From the NCBI RefSeq assembly GCF_900114065.1, contig NZ_FORS01000001.1, forward strand, positions 620,001 through 684,000: 64,000 nucleotides of DNA, in the 5' to 3' direction. Source of the stretch: Stutzerimonas kunmingensis (GTDB lineage: Bacteria > Pseudomonadota > Gammaproteobacteria > Pseudomonadales > Pseudomonadaceae). The notes beneath the pieces are model-generated. The model saw only the letters and a program-made list of their open reading frames with translations. It had not been told where the DNA came from and ran no database searches. A program made the position numbers and the translations under genes. Each line of letters begins with the position of its first letter. Within the stretch, counting starts at the first letter, position 1. Below, one piece after another: positions 40,406 through 51,928 of this stretch.

Positions 40406-41379
40406 TGCGCCTCCTCCGATACCGTTGTCGACGACGAAGCGGCGGGCGCCTGCTCGGAATCGCTCGTTTCAGCCCCCGCCTCAGCAGCGGGTGCAGGTGC
40501 GGCTGCCTCCGCGCCTTCGGCAGCGGCTTTCTGATCGGCATCGGCCTGGGCCTCGGCAGCGTCGGCGGCCCGCTCTTCCGGCGTCCGCGAATCGCTGAAG
40601 ACCAGCATCAGATAGCGGCTGCGATTGAGCATGGCGGTCGGCACCGCACGTACGATGGCGAACGGCTGGCCGGAGCCGTGCACCACCTCGGTCACCTGCG
40701 CCACCGGATAGCCGCTAGGGAATCGCTGACCGAGCCCGGAACTGACCAGCAAATCTCCTGCTTTGACATCAGCCGTTTCGGCCACATGGCGCAGCTCGAG
40801 ATAGTCCGGATTGCCGGTGCCCACGGCGATCGCACGCAGTCCGTTGCGGTTGACCTGCACCGGAATGCTATGGGTGACATCGGTCAGCAGCAGCACGCGC
40901 GCGGCATACGGCAGCACCTCGACGACCTGCCCCATCAGGCCGCTGGCATCGAGCACCGGCTGCCCCATGAAGACGCCGTCCTTCTCGCCCTTGTCGATCA
41001 GGATGCGATGGGTGAACGGGTTTGGGTCCAGTCCGATCAGTTCGGCGACGATGACCTTGTCATCCACCAGCGCCGCCGAGTTGAGCAACTCGCGCAGGCG
41101 CACGTTCTGCTCGGTGAGCATCGCCAGCTTCTGCAGGCGCCGCTGCATCAGCAGCGCCTCGGCCTTGAGCTTCTCGTTCTCGGCCATCAGGCTGCTGCTG
41201 CTGGCGATCTGCTCGGTCGCACCTCTCCAGATCCGCACCGGCATGTCGGCGACCCAGTAGAACGGCGTCAGTACCAGCCCCATCTGGCTGCGTACCGTCT
41301 TCAGCGCGTCGAAGCGTGCATCCACCACCATCAGCACGACACAAAGCACGACGAACACCAGCAGGCGCACACCGAGCAA
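40402..41379 (-). CDS. mreC: MreC, rod-shape protein; true start probably upstream with a rare codon
   Basis: Inner-membrane anchored periplasmic scaffold of the elongasome. A single helix (LLVFVVLCVVLMVV), coiled coil (MAENEKLKAEALLMQRRLQKL) and beta domain (LIGLDPNPFTHRILIDKGEKDG) are typical; the tail after 270 is Ala/Glu-rich and disordered. The TTG at 41379 is the only standard start, but the codons just before it read IKPLFAKGP, which matches the conserved N-terminus of Pseudomonas MreC. An AGG-rich ribosome site (41415-41418) sits 8 bases before ATC at 41406, suggesting initiation there. Confidence 0.9.
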   Translation of the reverse strand: MLGVRLLVFVVLCVVLMVVDARFDALKTVRSQMGLVLTPFYWVADMPVRIWRGATEQIASSSSLMAENEKLKAEALLMQRRLQKLAMLTEQNVRLRELLNSAALVDDKVIVAELIGLDPNPFTHRILIDKGEKDGVFMGQPVLDASGLMGQVVEVLPYAARVLLLTDVTHSIPVQVNRNGLRAIAVGTGNPDYLELRHVAETADVKAGDLLVSSGLGQRFPSGYPVAQVTEVVHGSGQPFAIVRAVPTAMLNRSRYLMLVFSDSRTPEERAADAAEAQADADQKAAAEGAEAAAPAPAAEAGAETSDSEQAPAASSSTTVSEEAQ

Positions 41380-41444
41380 AGGTCCCTTGGCAAATAGCGG
41401 CTTGATTGCAACTACCTCACGAGTAAAAGCTTGAGACTAAACGC

Positions 41445-41485
41445 GACAAGCCGAAAGCCGGTGCGACCGGATCTTTCGGCTTGTC
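41445..41485. promoter_or_regulatory. Long nested stem-loop between mreB and mreC
   Basis: GACAAGCCGAAAG (41445-41457) pairs perfectly with CTTTCGGCTTGTC (41473-41485), and the interior CCGGT-GCG-ACCGG (41458-41470) forms a second stem. It is 21 bases past the mreB stop, with only a short T-run (GCGTTTAG) in the mreB direction, so a partial terminator or an RNA processing/stability element is likely. Confidence 0.8.
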
Positions 41486-41505
41486 ATGAGCAAAGCGGCG
41501 CAGGC

Positions 41506-42861
<1,356 letters not shown>

Positions 42862-43149
42862 ATGGCGCTTGAACGCACCGAGGTGGAGAAGATCGCTCAT
42901 CTGGCCCGCCTGGGCCTGTCTGAAGCCGACCTGCCCCGCACCACCGAGACCCTCAACAATATCCTCGGCCTGATCGACCGCATGCAGGCGGTCGACACCA
43001 CTGGTATCGAGCCGCTGGCCCACCCGCTGGAAACCACACAGCGCCTGCGTGCCGATGCAGTCACCGAGAGCAACCAGCGTGATGCCTACCAGGCCATCGC
43101 ACCCGCCGTGGAAGAAGGCCTCTATCTGGTTCCGCGAGTGATCGAGTGA
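42862..43149 (+). CDS. gatC: GatC, Asp/Glu-tRNA amidotransferase subunit C
   Basis: 95-residue small subunit that tethers GatA and Gat[21 protein letters not shown] and the Pro-rich later part ([12 protein letters not shown]) are typical. Start at 42862 behind GGAGATACCCG. The end overlaps the longest gatA reading frame. Confidence 0.95.
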   Translation: MALERTEVEKIAHLARLGLSEADLPRTTETLNNILGLIDRMQAVDTTGIEPLAHPLETTQRLRADAVTESNQRDAYQAIAPAVEEGLYLVPRVIE

Positions 43150-43166
43150 TGATGAAGGATTCCGAC

Positions 43167-44618
<1,452 letters not shown>

Positions 44619-44629
44619 GGAGATTGAAG

Positions 44630-46075
44630 ATGCAATGGGAAACCGTGATCGGGCTTGAGATCCACGCACAGCTCGCGACCCAGTCGAAGATCTTTTCCGG
44701 CAGCGCCACCACCTTCGGCGCCGAGCCCAACACCCAGGCCAGCCTGGTCGACCTCGGCATGCCCGGCACACTGCCGGTGCTCAATGCCGAAGCCGTGCGC
44801 ATGGCCTGCAAGTTCGGCCTGGCGATCGATGCCGAGATTGCGCCGAAGAACGTCTTCGCGCGCAAGAACTACTTCTACCCCGACCTGCCCAAGGGCTACC
44901 AGACCAGCCAGATGGACCATCCCATCGTCGGCAAGGGCTATCTGGACATCACCCTGGAAGATGGCAGCACGCGGCGCATCGGCATCACCCGCGCGCACCT
45001 GGAAGAAGACGCTGGCAAGAGCCTGCACGAAGACTTCCACGGCATGAGCGGGATCGACCTGAACCGCGCCGGCACACCGCTGCTGGAGATCGTCTCCGAG
45101 CCGGACATCCGATCGGCCAAGGAAGCGGTCGCCTACGTCAAGGCGATCCACGCCCTGGTGCGCTACCTCGGCATCTGCGACGGCAACATGGCCGAAGGTT
45201 CGCTGCGCTGCGACTGCAACGTCTCGGTGCGGCCGAAAGGCCAGGCCGAGTTCGGCACCCGCGCCGAGATCAAGAACGTCAACTCCTTCCGCTTCATCGA
45301 GAAGGCGATCAACCACGAGGTGCAGCGGCAGATCGAGCTGATCGAGGACGGCGGCAAGGTGGTGCAGGAAACCCGCCTGTACGACCCGAACAAGGACGAG
45401 ACGCGCTCGATGCGCAGCAAGGAAGAAGCCAACGACTACCGCTACTTCCCCTGCCCCGACCTGCTGCCCGTAGTGATCGAGCAGAGCTTCCTCGACGAAG
45501 TGCGCGCCAGCCTGCCCGAGTTGCCGGTACAGAAACGCGAACGCTTCGAGCGCGAGTTCGGCCTGTCGGCCTATGACGCCGACGTGCTGGCGGCCAGCCG
45601 TGAACTGGCCGACTACTTCGAACAGGTCAATGCCACCTGCAGCGATGCCAAGCTGGCGGCCAACTGGGTGATGGGCGAGCTGTCCAGCTTGCTCAACAAG
45701 GAAGCCCTGGAGATCGCGCAGTCACCGGTTAGCGCCGAGCAGCTGGGCGGCATGATCCTTCGCATCAAGGACGACACCATCAGTGGCAAGATCGCCAAGA
45801 TGGTCTTCGAGTCCATGGCCGCCGGCGAAGGTTCGGCTGACGAGATCATCGAGAAGAAGGGCCTCAAGCAGGTCACTGATTCCGGCGCCATCGAGTCGAT
45901 GCTGGACGAAGTGCTGGCAGCGAATGCCGAGCAGGTCGAACAGTACCGCTCCAGCGACGAAGCCAAGCGCGGCAAGATGTTCGGCTTCTTCGTCGGCCAG
46001 GCGATGAAGGCTTCCAAGGGCAAGGCCAACCCTGGCCAGGTGAACCAACTACTGAAGAAAAAACTCGAAGGCTAA
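44630..46075 (+). CDS. gatB: GatB, Asp/Glu-tRNA amidotransferase subunit B
   Basis: 481-residue kinase/tRNA-binding subunit that activates the misacylated tRNA for amidation. [34 protein letters not shown] and RCDCNVSVR are hallmark motifs; the C-terminal YqeY-like tail ends [13 protein letters not shown]. Start behind GAGGAGATTGAAG, 11 bases after gatA. Confidence 0.97.
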   Translation: MQWETVIGLEIHAQLATQSKIFSGSATTFGAEPNTQASLVDLGMPGTLPVLNAEAVRMACKFGLAIDAEIAPKNVFARKNYFYPDLPKGYQTSQMDHPIVGKGYLDITLEDGSTRRIGITRAHLEEDAGKSLHEDFHGMSGIDLNRAGTPLLEIVSEPDIRSAKEAVAYVKAIHALVRYLGICDGNMAEGSLRCDCNVSVRPKGQAEFGTRAEIKNVNSFRFIEKAINHEVQRQIELIEDGGKVVQETRLYDPNKDETRSMRSKEEANDYRYFPCPDLLPVVIEQSFLDEVRASLPELPVQKRERFEREFGLSAYDADVLAASRELADYFEQVNATCSDAKLAANWVMGELSSLLNKEALEIAQSPVSAEQLGGMILRIKDDTISGKIAKMVFESMAAGEGSADEIIEKKGLKQVTDSGAIESMLDEVLAANAEQVEQYRSSDEAKRGKMFGFFVGQAMKASKGKANPGQVNQLLKKKLEG

Positions 46076-46091
46076 GCTGAGCGATGGCCCT

Positions 46092-46118
46092 CCGCGGTTG
46101 CCCCTGCTGCAACCGCGG
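46092..46118. terminator. Strong stem-loop after gatB
   Basis: CCGCGGTTGC (46092-46101), loop CCCTGCT, GCAACCGCGG (46109-46118): a perfect 10-bp stem 17 bases after gatB. No T-run, so it may slow or end transcription with help, or protect the gatCAB mRNA. Confidence 0.55.
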
Positions 46119-46215
46119 ACATCGCTGCATCACCGCTCCCGGCATCGCCACAACGTCACGACACCTGCCGCGGGCCATCGCCGACTCAGCGATCGACCCA
46201 ACGGAAGGATTGTTC

Positions 46216-46617
46216 ATGCGCCTGACACGCTTCACCGCCCTATTGTTGCTGGTCTTGCTGGTCAGCGGCTGCGCAGATCGCCAGCCGGCCCAACCCGCCA
46301 AGGCACCACCGACCACGCAAGAGCGCTTCAGCCAGAGCGGCAAGGCCTCTTATTACGCGCGGATGCATCACGGCCAACGCACCGCCAACGGCGAAACCCA
46401 CGATCAGAACGCGCTGGTGGCGGCCCATCGCAGCCTGCCTTTCGGCACGCGGGTGCGGGTCACCAACGAGCAGAACGGCAAGCAGGTGGTGGTACGTATC
46501 AACGACCGCGGACCATTTCGCCGCGGCCGCATCATCGACCTTTCCCGCGCCGCGGCGGCACAACTGGACATGCTCAAGACCGGCGTGATCCGCGTGCGTA
46601 TCGAAACCCTCCCATGA
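46216..46617 (+). CDS. Small RlpA-like lipoprotein (DPBB domain, no SPOR)
   Basis: 133 residues. Lipobox LLVSGC with Cys19, then a double-psi beta-barrel: [53 protein letters not shown]. Asp63 and His71 are eight apart, matching the catalytic pair reported for P. aeruginosa RlpA, a lytic transglycosylase acting on denuded glycan at septa. RlpA proper also has a SPOR domain, which is absent, so this is a compact paralogue. AAGGA precedes the ATG. Confidence 0.88.
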   Translation: MRLTRFTALLLLVLLVSGCADRQPAQPAKAPPTTQERFSQSGKASYYARMHHGQRTANGETHDQNALVAAHRSLPFGTRVRVTNEQNGKQVVVRINDRGPFRRGRIIDLSRAAAAQLDMLKTGVIRVRIETLP

Positions 46618-46684
46618 AGGAACAGGCACCTGCAGTGATGTCACAAAGCACAGACTGCGCTACCCCAGCCAAGGGAGCGCCCGC

Positions 46685-47770
46685 ATGTCGCTGATTACCT
46701 TTGGCTACCTCATCAGCGGCCTGGTACTGCTCGTCGTCGGTGCCGAAGCGCTGGTACGCGGCGCGGCCAAACTGGCCAGCCGCTTCGGCATTCCGCCCCT
46801 GATCATCGGATTGACGGTGGTGGCCTTCGGCACCAGCGCCCCGGAAACAGCCGTCAGTGTGCAGGCGTCGCTGAATGGCAGCGGTGACATCGCAGTAGGC
46901 AACGTGATCGGCAGCAACATCGCGAACATCCTGCTGATTCTCGGCATTTCCGCACTGATCGCACCGCTGGTGGTATCCCGGCAACTGATCCGCCTCGATG
47001 TGCCAGTGATGATCGGCGCCGGCCTGCTCTGCTATGGACTGGCCTGGAACGGCAGCATCAGCCGACTGGACGGTATCCTGCTGCTCGTTGCCCTGATTGG
47101 TTACACACTGTTTCTGGTCCTCGCCAGCAAGCGGGACAAGCCGGGACCAGGCGTCGACGAATTCGACACCGAGTTCGGCCCGGACGCTGGCGACAAGCCT
47201 TATGCCTGGGTGCTCCAGCTGCTGCTGATCCTGCTCGGCCTGGGGCTGCTGGTGGGAGGCTCGAATCTGCTGATCGAAGGTGCCGTTGGCCTTGCGCGCG
47301 CGCTCGGTCTTTCCGAGCTGGTCATCGGCCTGACGGTGGTTGCGGTCGGCACCTCGATGCCGGAGCTGGCGACCTCGGTGCTGGCGGTCATCAAGGGGGA
47401 GCGCGACATTGCTGTCGGCAATGTGGTGGGCAGCTGCATCTTCAACCTGCTGCTGGTACTCGGAGCCGGCGCCGCGGTGGCCGCGGAAGGCCTGTCCATT
47501 TCCCCCAATGCGCAGTCCTTCGACTTCCCGGTAATGCTGGCCGTGTTCGTCGCCTGCCTGCCGATTTTCTTTTCCGGGTATTGCATCCGGCGCTGGGAAG
47601 GTCTGATGTTTTTCGCCTATTACCTGGCCTACACCCTGTATCTGGTGATGTTCGCCACCGGCCTGGGTGCCATCGAGCTGCTGCGCGACGCGATGCTCTG
47701 GTTCGCGTTCCCCTTGACGGCCGTCACGCTTTTGGTGATCTTCCTGCGCGCCTGGCAACACCAGCACTGA
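46685..47770 (+). CDS. CaxA/YrbG-type calcium-sodium antiporter, copy 1
   Basis: 361-residue member of the CaCA exchanger superfamily with two inverted halves of five helices. The alpha repeats are GLTVVAFGTSAPETAVSV and GLTVVAVGTSMPELATSV, each with the Glu that binds the cation. The hydrophilic loop DKPGPGVDEFDTEFGPDAGD separates the halves. Immediately followed by a second copy of equal length. Confidence 0.9.
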   Translation: MSLITFGYLISGLVLLVVGAEALVRGAAKLASRFGIPPLIIGLTVVAFGTSAPETAVSVQASLNGSGDIAVGNVIGSNIANILLILGISALIAPLVVSRQLIRLDVPVMIGAGLLCYGLAWNGSISRLDGILLLVALIGYTLFLVLASKRDKPGPGVDEFDTEFGPDAGDKPYAWVLQLLLILLGLGLLVGGSNLLIEGAVGLARALGLSELVIGLTVVAVGTSMPELATSVLAVIKGERDIAVGNVVGSCIFNLLLVLGAGAAVAAEGLSISPNAQSFDFPVMLAVFVACLPIFFSGYCIRRWEGLMFFAYYLAYTLYLVMFATGLGAIELLRDAMLWFAFPLTAVTLLVIFLRAWQHQH

Positions 47771-47808
47771 AACACCCACTTTCTGGATTTTTTGCGGAGC
47801 GCCCCATC

Positions 47809-48894
47809 GTGACCCTGATGACCTTTGTCTACCTCATAGCCGGCCTGGTGCTGCTCGTTGCCGGCGCGGAGGTCCTGGTGCGAGGTGCAGCCAAACTCGC
47901 CGCCCAGTTCGGCATCTCCCCACTGGTCATTGGCCTCACCGTGGTCGCCTTCGGCACCAGCGCGCCGGAGACGGCCGTCAGCGTGCAGGCCGCACTCAAT
48001 GGCAGCGGTGACATCGCGATCGGTAACGTCGTGGGCAGCAACATCGCCAACGTACTGCTGATTCTCGGCATGACCGCACTGGTCGCACCACTGGTGGTAT
48101 CGCGTCAACTGATCCGTCTGGACGTGCCGATCATGATCGGCGCCAGCCTGGTGACCTTCGGCCTGGCGTGGGACGGAGAACTCAGCCGTATCGACGGTGC
48201 ACTGCTGTTCACCGCGGTAGTGGTCTACACGCTGTTCCTGATCATAAGCAGTCGCCGCGAAAAAGCTGCGGAAGTCGACGACGAGTTTGCCAAGGAGTTC
48301 GGGCTGGATGAGCCGGCCAAGCCGCATGCTGGGCTGATCAACGCTGGCCTGGTGATCGCAGGCCTGGTGTTGCTGGTGGTGGGCTCCAATTTCCTCGTCG
48401 AGGGCGCCGTGGCCCTGGCCCGGGCGCTCGGCCTATCGGAGTTGGTCATTGGCCTGACCGTGATCGCCATCGGCACCTCACTGCCAGAACTGGCCACCTC
48501 GATCATGGCGGCCTTTCGCGGCGAGCGCGATATCGCCGTCGGCAACATCGTTGGCAGCAACATCTTCAATCTGCTCTGCGTACTCGGCCTGGCCTCGCTG
48601 GTGTCGCCGCAGGCGATCGGCGTGTCTTCGAACGCGCTAGCCTTTGATTTCCCGGTGATGATCGCGGTAGCGGTAGCCTGCCTGCCGATCTTCTTCGCCG
48701 GCTACTGCATCAAGCGCTGGGAAGGCGCCCTGTTCGTCGCCTATTACGTGGCTTACACCCTGTACCTGGTGCTGACCAGTACCGGCCGCCCGTTCGCGGA
48801 AACCTTTGGCGACGCCATGCTGGGCTATGCACTGCCGCTGACCGCGATCACGCTGCTGGTCATCGCCGGCCGCGCCTGGAAAACCCAGCGCTGA
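47809..48894 (+). CDS. CaxA/YrbG-type calcium-sodium antiporter, copy 2
   Basis: Paralogue of the preceding gene, same family and same length (361 residues) if started at GTG 47809 (VTLMTFVYLIAG aligns with MSLITFGYLISG), with GGAG 9 bases upstream. Alpha repeats GLTVVAFGTSAPETAVSV and GLTVIAIGTSLPELATSI. The central loop differs most (KAAEVDDEFAKEFGLDEPAK). The two copies are clearly diverged across their length, so this is an old tandem duplication. Confidence 0.9.
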   Translation: MTLMTFVYLIAGLVLLVAGAEVLVRGAAKLAAQFGISPLVIGLTVVAFGTSAPETAVSVQAALNGSGDIAIGNVVGSNIANVLLILGMTALVAPLVVSRQLIRLDVPIMIGASLVTFGLAWDGELSRIDGALLFTAVVVYTLFLIISSRREKAAEVDDEFAKEFGLDEPAKPHAGLINAGLVIAGLVLLVVGSNFLVEGAVALARALGLSELVIGLTVIAIGTSLPELATSIMAAFRGERDIAVGNIVGSNIFNLLCVLGLASLVSPQAIGVSSNALAFDFPVMIAVAVACLPIFFAGYCIKRWEGALFVAYYVAYTLYLVLTSTGRPFAETFGDAMLGYALPLTAITLLVIAGRAWKTQR

Positions 48895-48937
48895 CAACAG
48901 GACAAACCACCGGCGGGCCTGGCTGGCCCGCCTTCAC

Positions 48938-49366
48938 TCAGCCCTCACGCACCTGAGGCCGCGGCAACTCGAACACCTGGGCACTCTCCTCTTCGTCACC
49001 CATGCGGTTGAGGGTCCCGTCGACCACCGCGCCGTTCTCCATGCTCAACTGGCGATAGCGGATGTTCCCGCGCACGCGCGCGTTGGAATGTAGTTCGAGC
49101 AGATGCTCGACCACCAGATCGCCGACGATGGTGCCGTCGATCAACGCATCGTAACTGCTCACGTTGCCCTCAATTCTTCCCTCGGCGCTCAGGGCCAGCA
49201 GGCTGTGTGTGCCCGGCTTGTGGCAGACATCGCCGCGCACTTCACCGCTAACCTTCAATCCTTCCTCGAAGGTCACATCCCCGATCAGGGACAGGTTGTC
49301 GGAGATCAGGCTGGAAAATTGATCGATGGTGACGCGGGGTACCGGCTTCTTCTTGTTGAACATCAT
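48938..49366 (-). CDS. Bactofilin (polymer-forming cytoskeletal protein)
   Basis: 142-residue bactofilin, a right-handed beta-helix protein that polymerises at the membrane and recruits envelope enzymes. Repeating short strands (GDVTFEEGLKVSGEVRGDV, AEGRIEGNVSSYDALIDGTI, NARVRGNIRYRQLSMENG) and flexible tails are characteristic. Last gene of an M23 peptidase/coiled-coil/bactofilin set on the minus strand, a grouping linked to cell shape in other bacteria. Confidence 0.92.
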   Translation of the reverse strand: MMFNKKKPVPRVTIDQFSSLISDNLSLIGDVTFEEGLKVSGEVRGDVCHKPGTHSLLALSAEGRIEGNVSSYDALIDGTIVGDLVVEHLLELHSNARVRGNIRYRQLSMENGAVVDGTLNRMGDEEESAQVFELPRPQVREG

Positions 49367-49380
49367 CTACTCCAAAAAAG

Positions 49381-49737
49381 TTAACGGGCCTTCTTCTGCT
49401 GACGGAAGAACGCCAGATCGGTCTGCAGCCGCTCGACCTGCGCTGAGAGAGTGGCTATACGCCTTAGCAATTGCTCTTCGGTGGCCTGGATTTCCTGGCG
49501 CTTCAACCGGCTCTGCCCAAGCGCGGCCCTGAGTGCCTGGCTGTCCTGCGTCAGCGCCTCAACCTGCCGTGCATGAGCCACCTGCTCGTGGTTGCGCAGG
49601 TACAGCAGCGCGCCGATCACACAGAGCAGTCCAAAGATCAGCCAACGTCCGCTGCGCGCGCTGCGCGCGGCTTGCAGTCGGTGCTCGGCGCGTAGCAACT
49701 CGCGCGTGGAAGGGCGTTTAGTCCTCAGCCAGGCCAT
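49381..49737 (-). CDS. Small membrane coiled-coil protein of the bactofilin set
   Basis: 118 residues with one membrane helix (WLIFGLLCVIGALLYLRN) and a C-terminal coiled coil (VEALTQDSQALRAALGQSRL...QLLRRIATLSAQVERLQ). It resembles the DUF6776-like proteins found beside such peptidases (recalled, not tested). The start at 49737 overlaps the peptidase gene by 20 bases. Probably a bridge or regulator for the M23 enzyme; inference from context. Confidence 0.72.
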   Translation of the reverse strand: MAWLRTKRPSTRELLRAEHRLQAARSARSGRWLIFGLLCVIGALLYLRNHEQVAHARQVEALTQDSQALRAALGQSRLKRQEIQATEEQLLRRIATLSAQVERLQTDLAFFRQQKKAR

Positions 49738-50695
49738 CGCTGTCACGCTCCAGATCACCCAGGGCCAGGAACCGCTGCGGGTCGACGAAGCGCCCCTTGT
49801 GCAGCACCTCGAAATGCAGATGAGGACCAGTGGATCGGCCTGTCGAACCCACCGCACCGATACGCTGTGCCGGCGTGACGACCTCACCCTGGCGAACATC
49901 CAGTCGCGACAGGTGGGCATAGCGCGTGACCAGGCGATTGCCATGGTCGATCTCCACCAGTTTGCCGTAGGCACCTCGGTAGCCGGCGAAGCGCACCCGG
50001 CCTCCCGCCGCAGCGACCACGTCGGAGCCGCTGCGCAACGCGAAGTCCACCCCGGAATGGAACGCCAGTTTCTTGCGGAAGGGGTCGACGCGATTGCCGA
50101 AAGCCGAGCCCAGCCGTGCCTCGCCTACCGGTCGCCGTGACGGAATCGCCATGAGCGCCGCGTTGCGCTCGGCCACTTGTTGCATCAGCCCGTCCAGCAT
50201 CACCCGCATGCAGCGCGCAGAGGTCTCGCTGTGCTGCAGGTCGGCAAGGCTCAGCCGCTCGGCATCGACCAGCAGCTCCCCCGAACAACCCCGAGGCGGC
50301 AACAGCGCGCCGCCCTGCCCTGCGCCGTCCGCGCGTGCCGGCACCAGCACGGGCAGCAGCGTCGGGTCCAACGCCGACAGCTGGCCATGCAAAACACGCT
50401 GTTGATCCATCATCTGCTGCAGGGCGAGCAGATCGGATTCGAGAGTTTTCAACCGGCCGACCACCTCGCCGACGCGGGCGATGGCAAAGCGGTCCTCATC
50501 CTCGACGGGTACATCACCCTGATGCGTGGCCAGGTTCGGCGTGCGCAGATCGCTGCCAAGCCAGACACCGCCGGCAAAGCTTCCCAGACTCAGCACCAGC
50601 AACAGCGCAAAACCCGGAACCGCAAGGCGCCGCGGGTTCACCACGCGTATGTCGTCACGCGTCAGCGAGCGGCTCGAAGGTGTGAAAAATGCCAT
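49718..50695 (-). CDS. Membrane-anchored M23 (LytM) metallopeptidase
   Basis: 325 residues. One membrane helix (about 26-46), a coiled-coil stretch (KTLESDLLALQQMMDQQRVL), then a C-terminal M23 domain with His213-x3-Asp217 (HSGVD) and His292-x-His294 (HLH) as zinc ligands and His261 (YAHLS). All catalytic residues are present, so it should be an active endopeptidase cutting peptidoglycan cross-links. Start at 50695 (MAFFTPSSRS) behind AGGGA. Coupled to the coiled-coil and bactofilin genes. Confidence 0.92.
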   Translation of the reverse strand: MAFFTPSSRSLTRDDIRVVNPRRLAVPGFALLLVLSLGSFAGGVWLGSDLRTPNLATHQGDVPVEDEDRFAIARVGEVVGRLKTLESDLLALQQMMDQQRVLHGQLSALDPTLLPVLVPARADGAGQGGALLPPRGCSGELLVDAERLSLADLQHSETSARCMRVMLDGLMQQVAERNAALMAIPSRRPVGEARLGSAFGNRVDPFRKKLAFHSGVDFALRSGSDVVAAAGGRVRFAGYRGAYGKLVEIDHGNRLVTRYAHLSRLDVRQGEVVTPAQRIGAVGSTGRSTGPHLHFEVLHKGRFVDPQRFLALGDLERDSDGLAED

Positions 50696-50881
50696 GAGAG
50701 ATTCCCTAGAACACGGAGCGGCCGCCTCGCCAGGCAAGCCGTTGAACGTCCAGGGCAATTTGACGCAAACGCACTTTTTTTTCTGAGGCCTGATGACCGA
50801 TTACGACCATCGCGCCGCGATTCTTAAGCTGAGAGCCGCATTGGCGACGAACGGCGCGGCGAATCGCAGCCAAGGTCTCGA

Positions 50882-51823
50882 CTAGATCCAGCCCAGCCAG
50901 CCCAGCAGAAACAGCCCGGCGTTGATGCTCAGCGCTGCCATCAGCGTCGTGATGACAATGATGGTCGCGGCCAGCTGATGATTGGAATTGACCGCGCGCG
51001 CCATGACGAAACTCGCTGCCGCCGTTGGGCTGGCAAAGTAGAGAAACAGGATACCCAGCTCCGCATCGCGAAAGCCGTAGGCCCAAGCACCCAGGGTCGC
51101 GAGTGCCGGCAGCCAGACCATCTTCATCAGGCTCGAACTGAGCGCACTGCCGCTGCTCTTGCGCAACGCATCCAATGACAGCGTGGCGCCGATGCAGATG
51201 AGCGCCAGTGGCAAGGTCATCTGCGCAAAGTACTGGCCCGAGGTCATCAGCCAGCCCGGCAAGTCAATCTGCCAATAGGCAAAGGGCACGGCCGCGACCA
51301 CACCAATGATCAGCGGATTACGCAGGATGCTGAGCAAAATTTCCTTCGGGCCGACCTGCCCATCCGGGCTGTAGATGGCGAGCACCATCGCCGAGAGGCT
51401 GTTGTAGACCAGAATCACCACCCCGGCGAGCACACCGCCAACCGACAGGCCGTAGTCACCGTAGAGGCTGCTGGCCAGCGCCAGACCGACGATGCCGTTG
51501 TTGCCACGAAAAGCGCCCTGCACGTACACGCCGCGATCGGGTGCCGGGCAACGCCACAAGGCCCAGACCCAGGCCACGATGAATGTCGCAATTGTGGCGA
51601 GCACGAAATAGAGCAGCAGTGCCGGCTGCAGCGCCGCTGTCAGATCGGCCTTGATGATGGAGATGAACAGCAGCGTCGGCATGGTGCCCCTGAACACCAG
51701 CGCCGAAGCCGTATACACGAACGCAGCGTCGATCCAGCCGAGGCGCTTGAGCGCGACACCGAGAAACAACATGGCAAACACCGGCGCAGTGACGCTCAGG
51801 GTTTGCAGTACGAGGGGGAGCAT
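50882..51823 (-). CDS. AEC-family transporter
   Basis: 313-residue auxin-efflux-carrier-family (BASS/AEC) membrane protein with about ten helices and the family stretch FRGNNGIVGLALASSLYG. The substrate is unknown. ATG 51823 (MLPLVLQTLSVTAP) is chosen over a TTG five codons upstream. Stands alone between the M23 gene (186 bases) and roxR. Confidence 0.88.
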   Translation of the reverse strand: MLPLVLQTLSVTAPVFAMLFLGVALKRLGWIDAAFVYTASALVFRGTMPTLLFISIIKADLTAALQPALLLYFVLATIATFIVAWVWALWRCPAPDRGVYVQGAFRGNNGIVGLALASSLYGDYGLSVGGVLAGVVILVYNSLSAMVLAIYSPDGQVGPKEILLSILRNPLIIGVVAAVPFAYWQIDLPGWLMTSGQYFAQMTLPLALICIGATLSLDALRKSSGSALSSSLMKMVWLPALATLGAWAYGFRDAELGILFLYFASPTAAASFVMARAVNSNHQLAATIIVITTLMAALSINAGLFLLGWLGWI

Positions 51824-51928
51824 GGAAGACGCCTGCAACTACAAAGCTCGCAAGCATAAAGCATGCGTTACGCGAGGGCTCGGGCGTCGTGTGATGACAA
51901 CGCCGCCCCCGCGAGACGATGACGCCGG

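Noticed and set aside
47581-47808. N-terminal extension of the second exchanger
   Set aside because: The frame is open upstream but overlaps copy 1 in another frame; alignment with copy 1 puts the start at GTG 47809.
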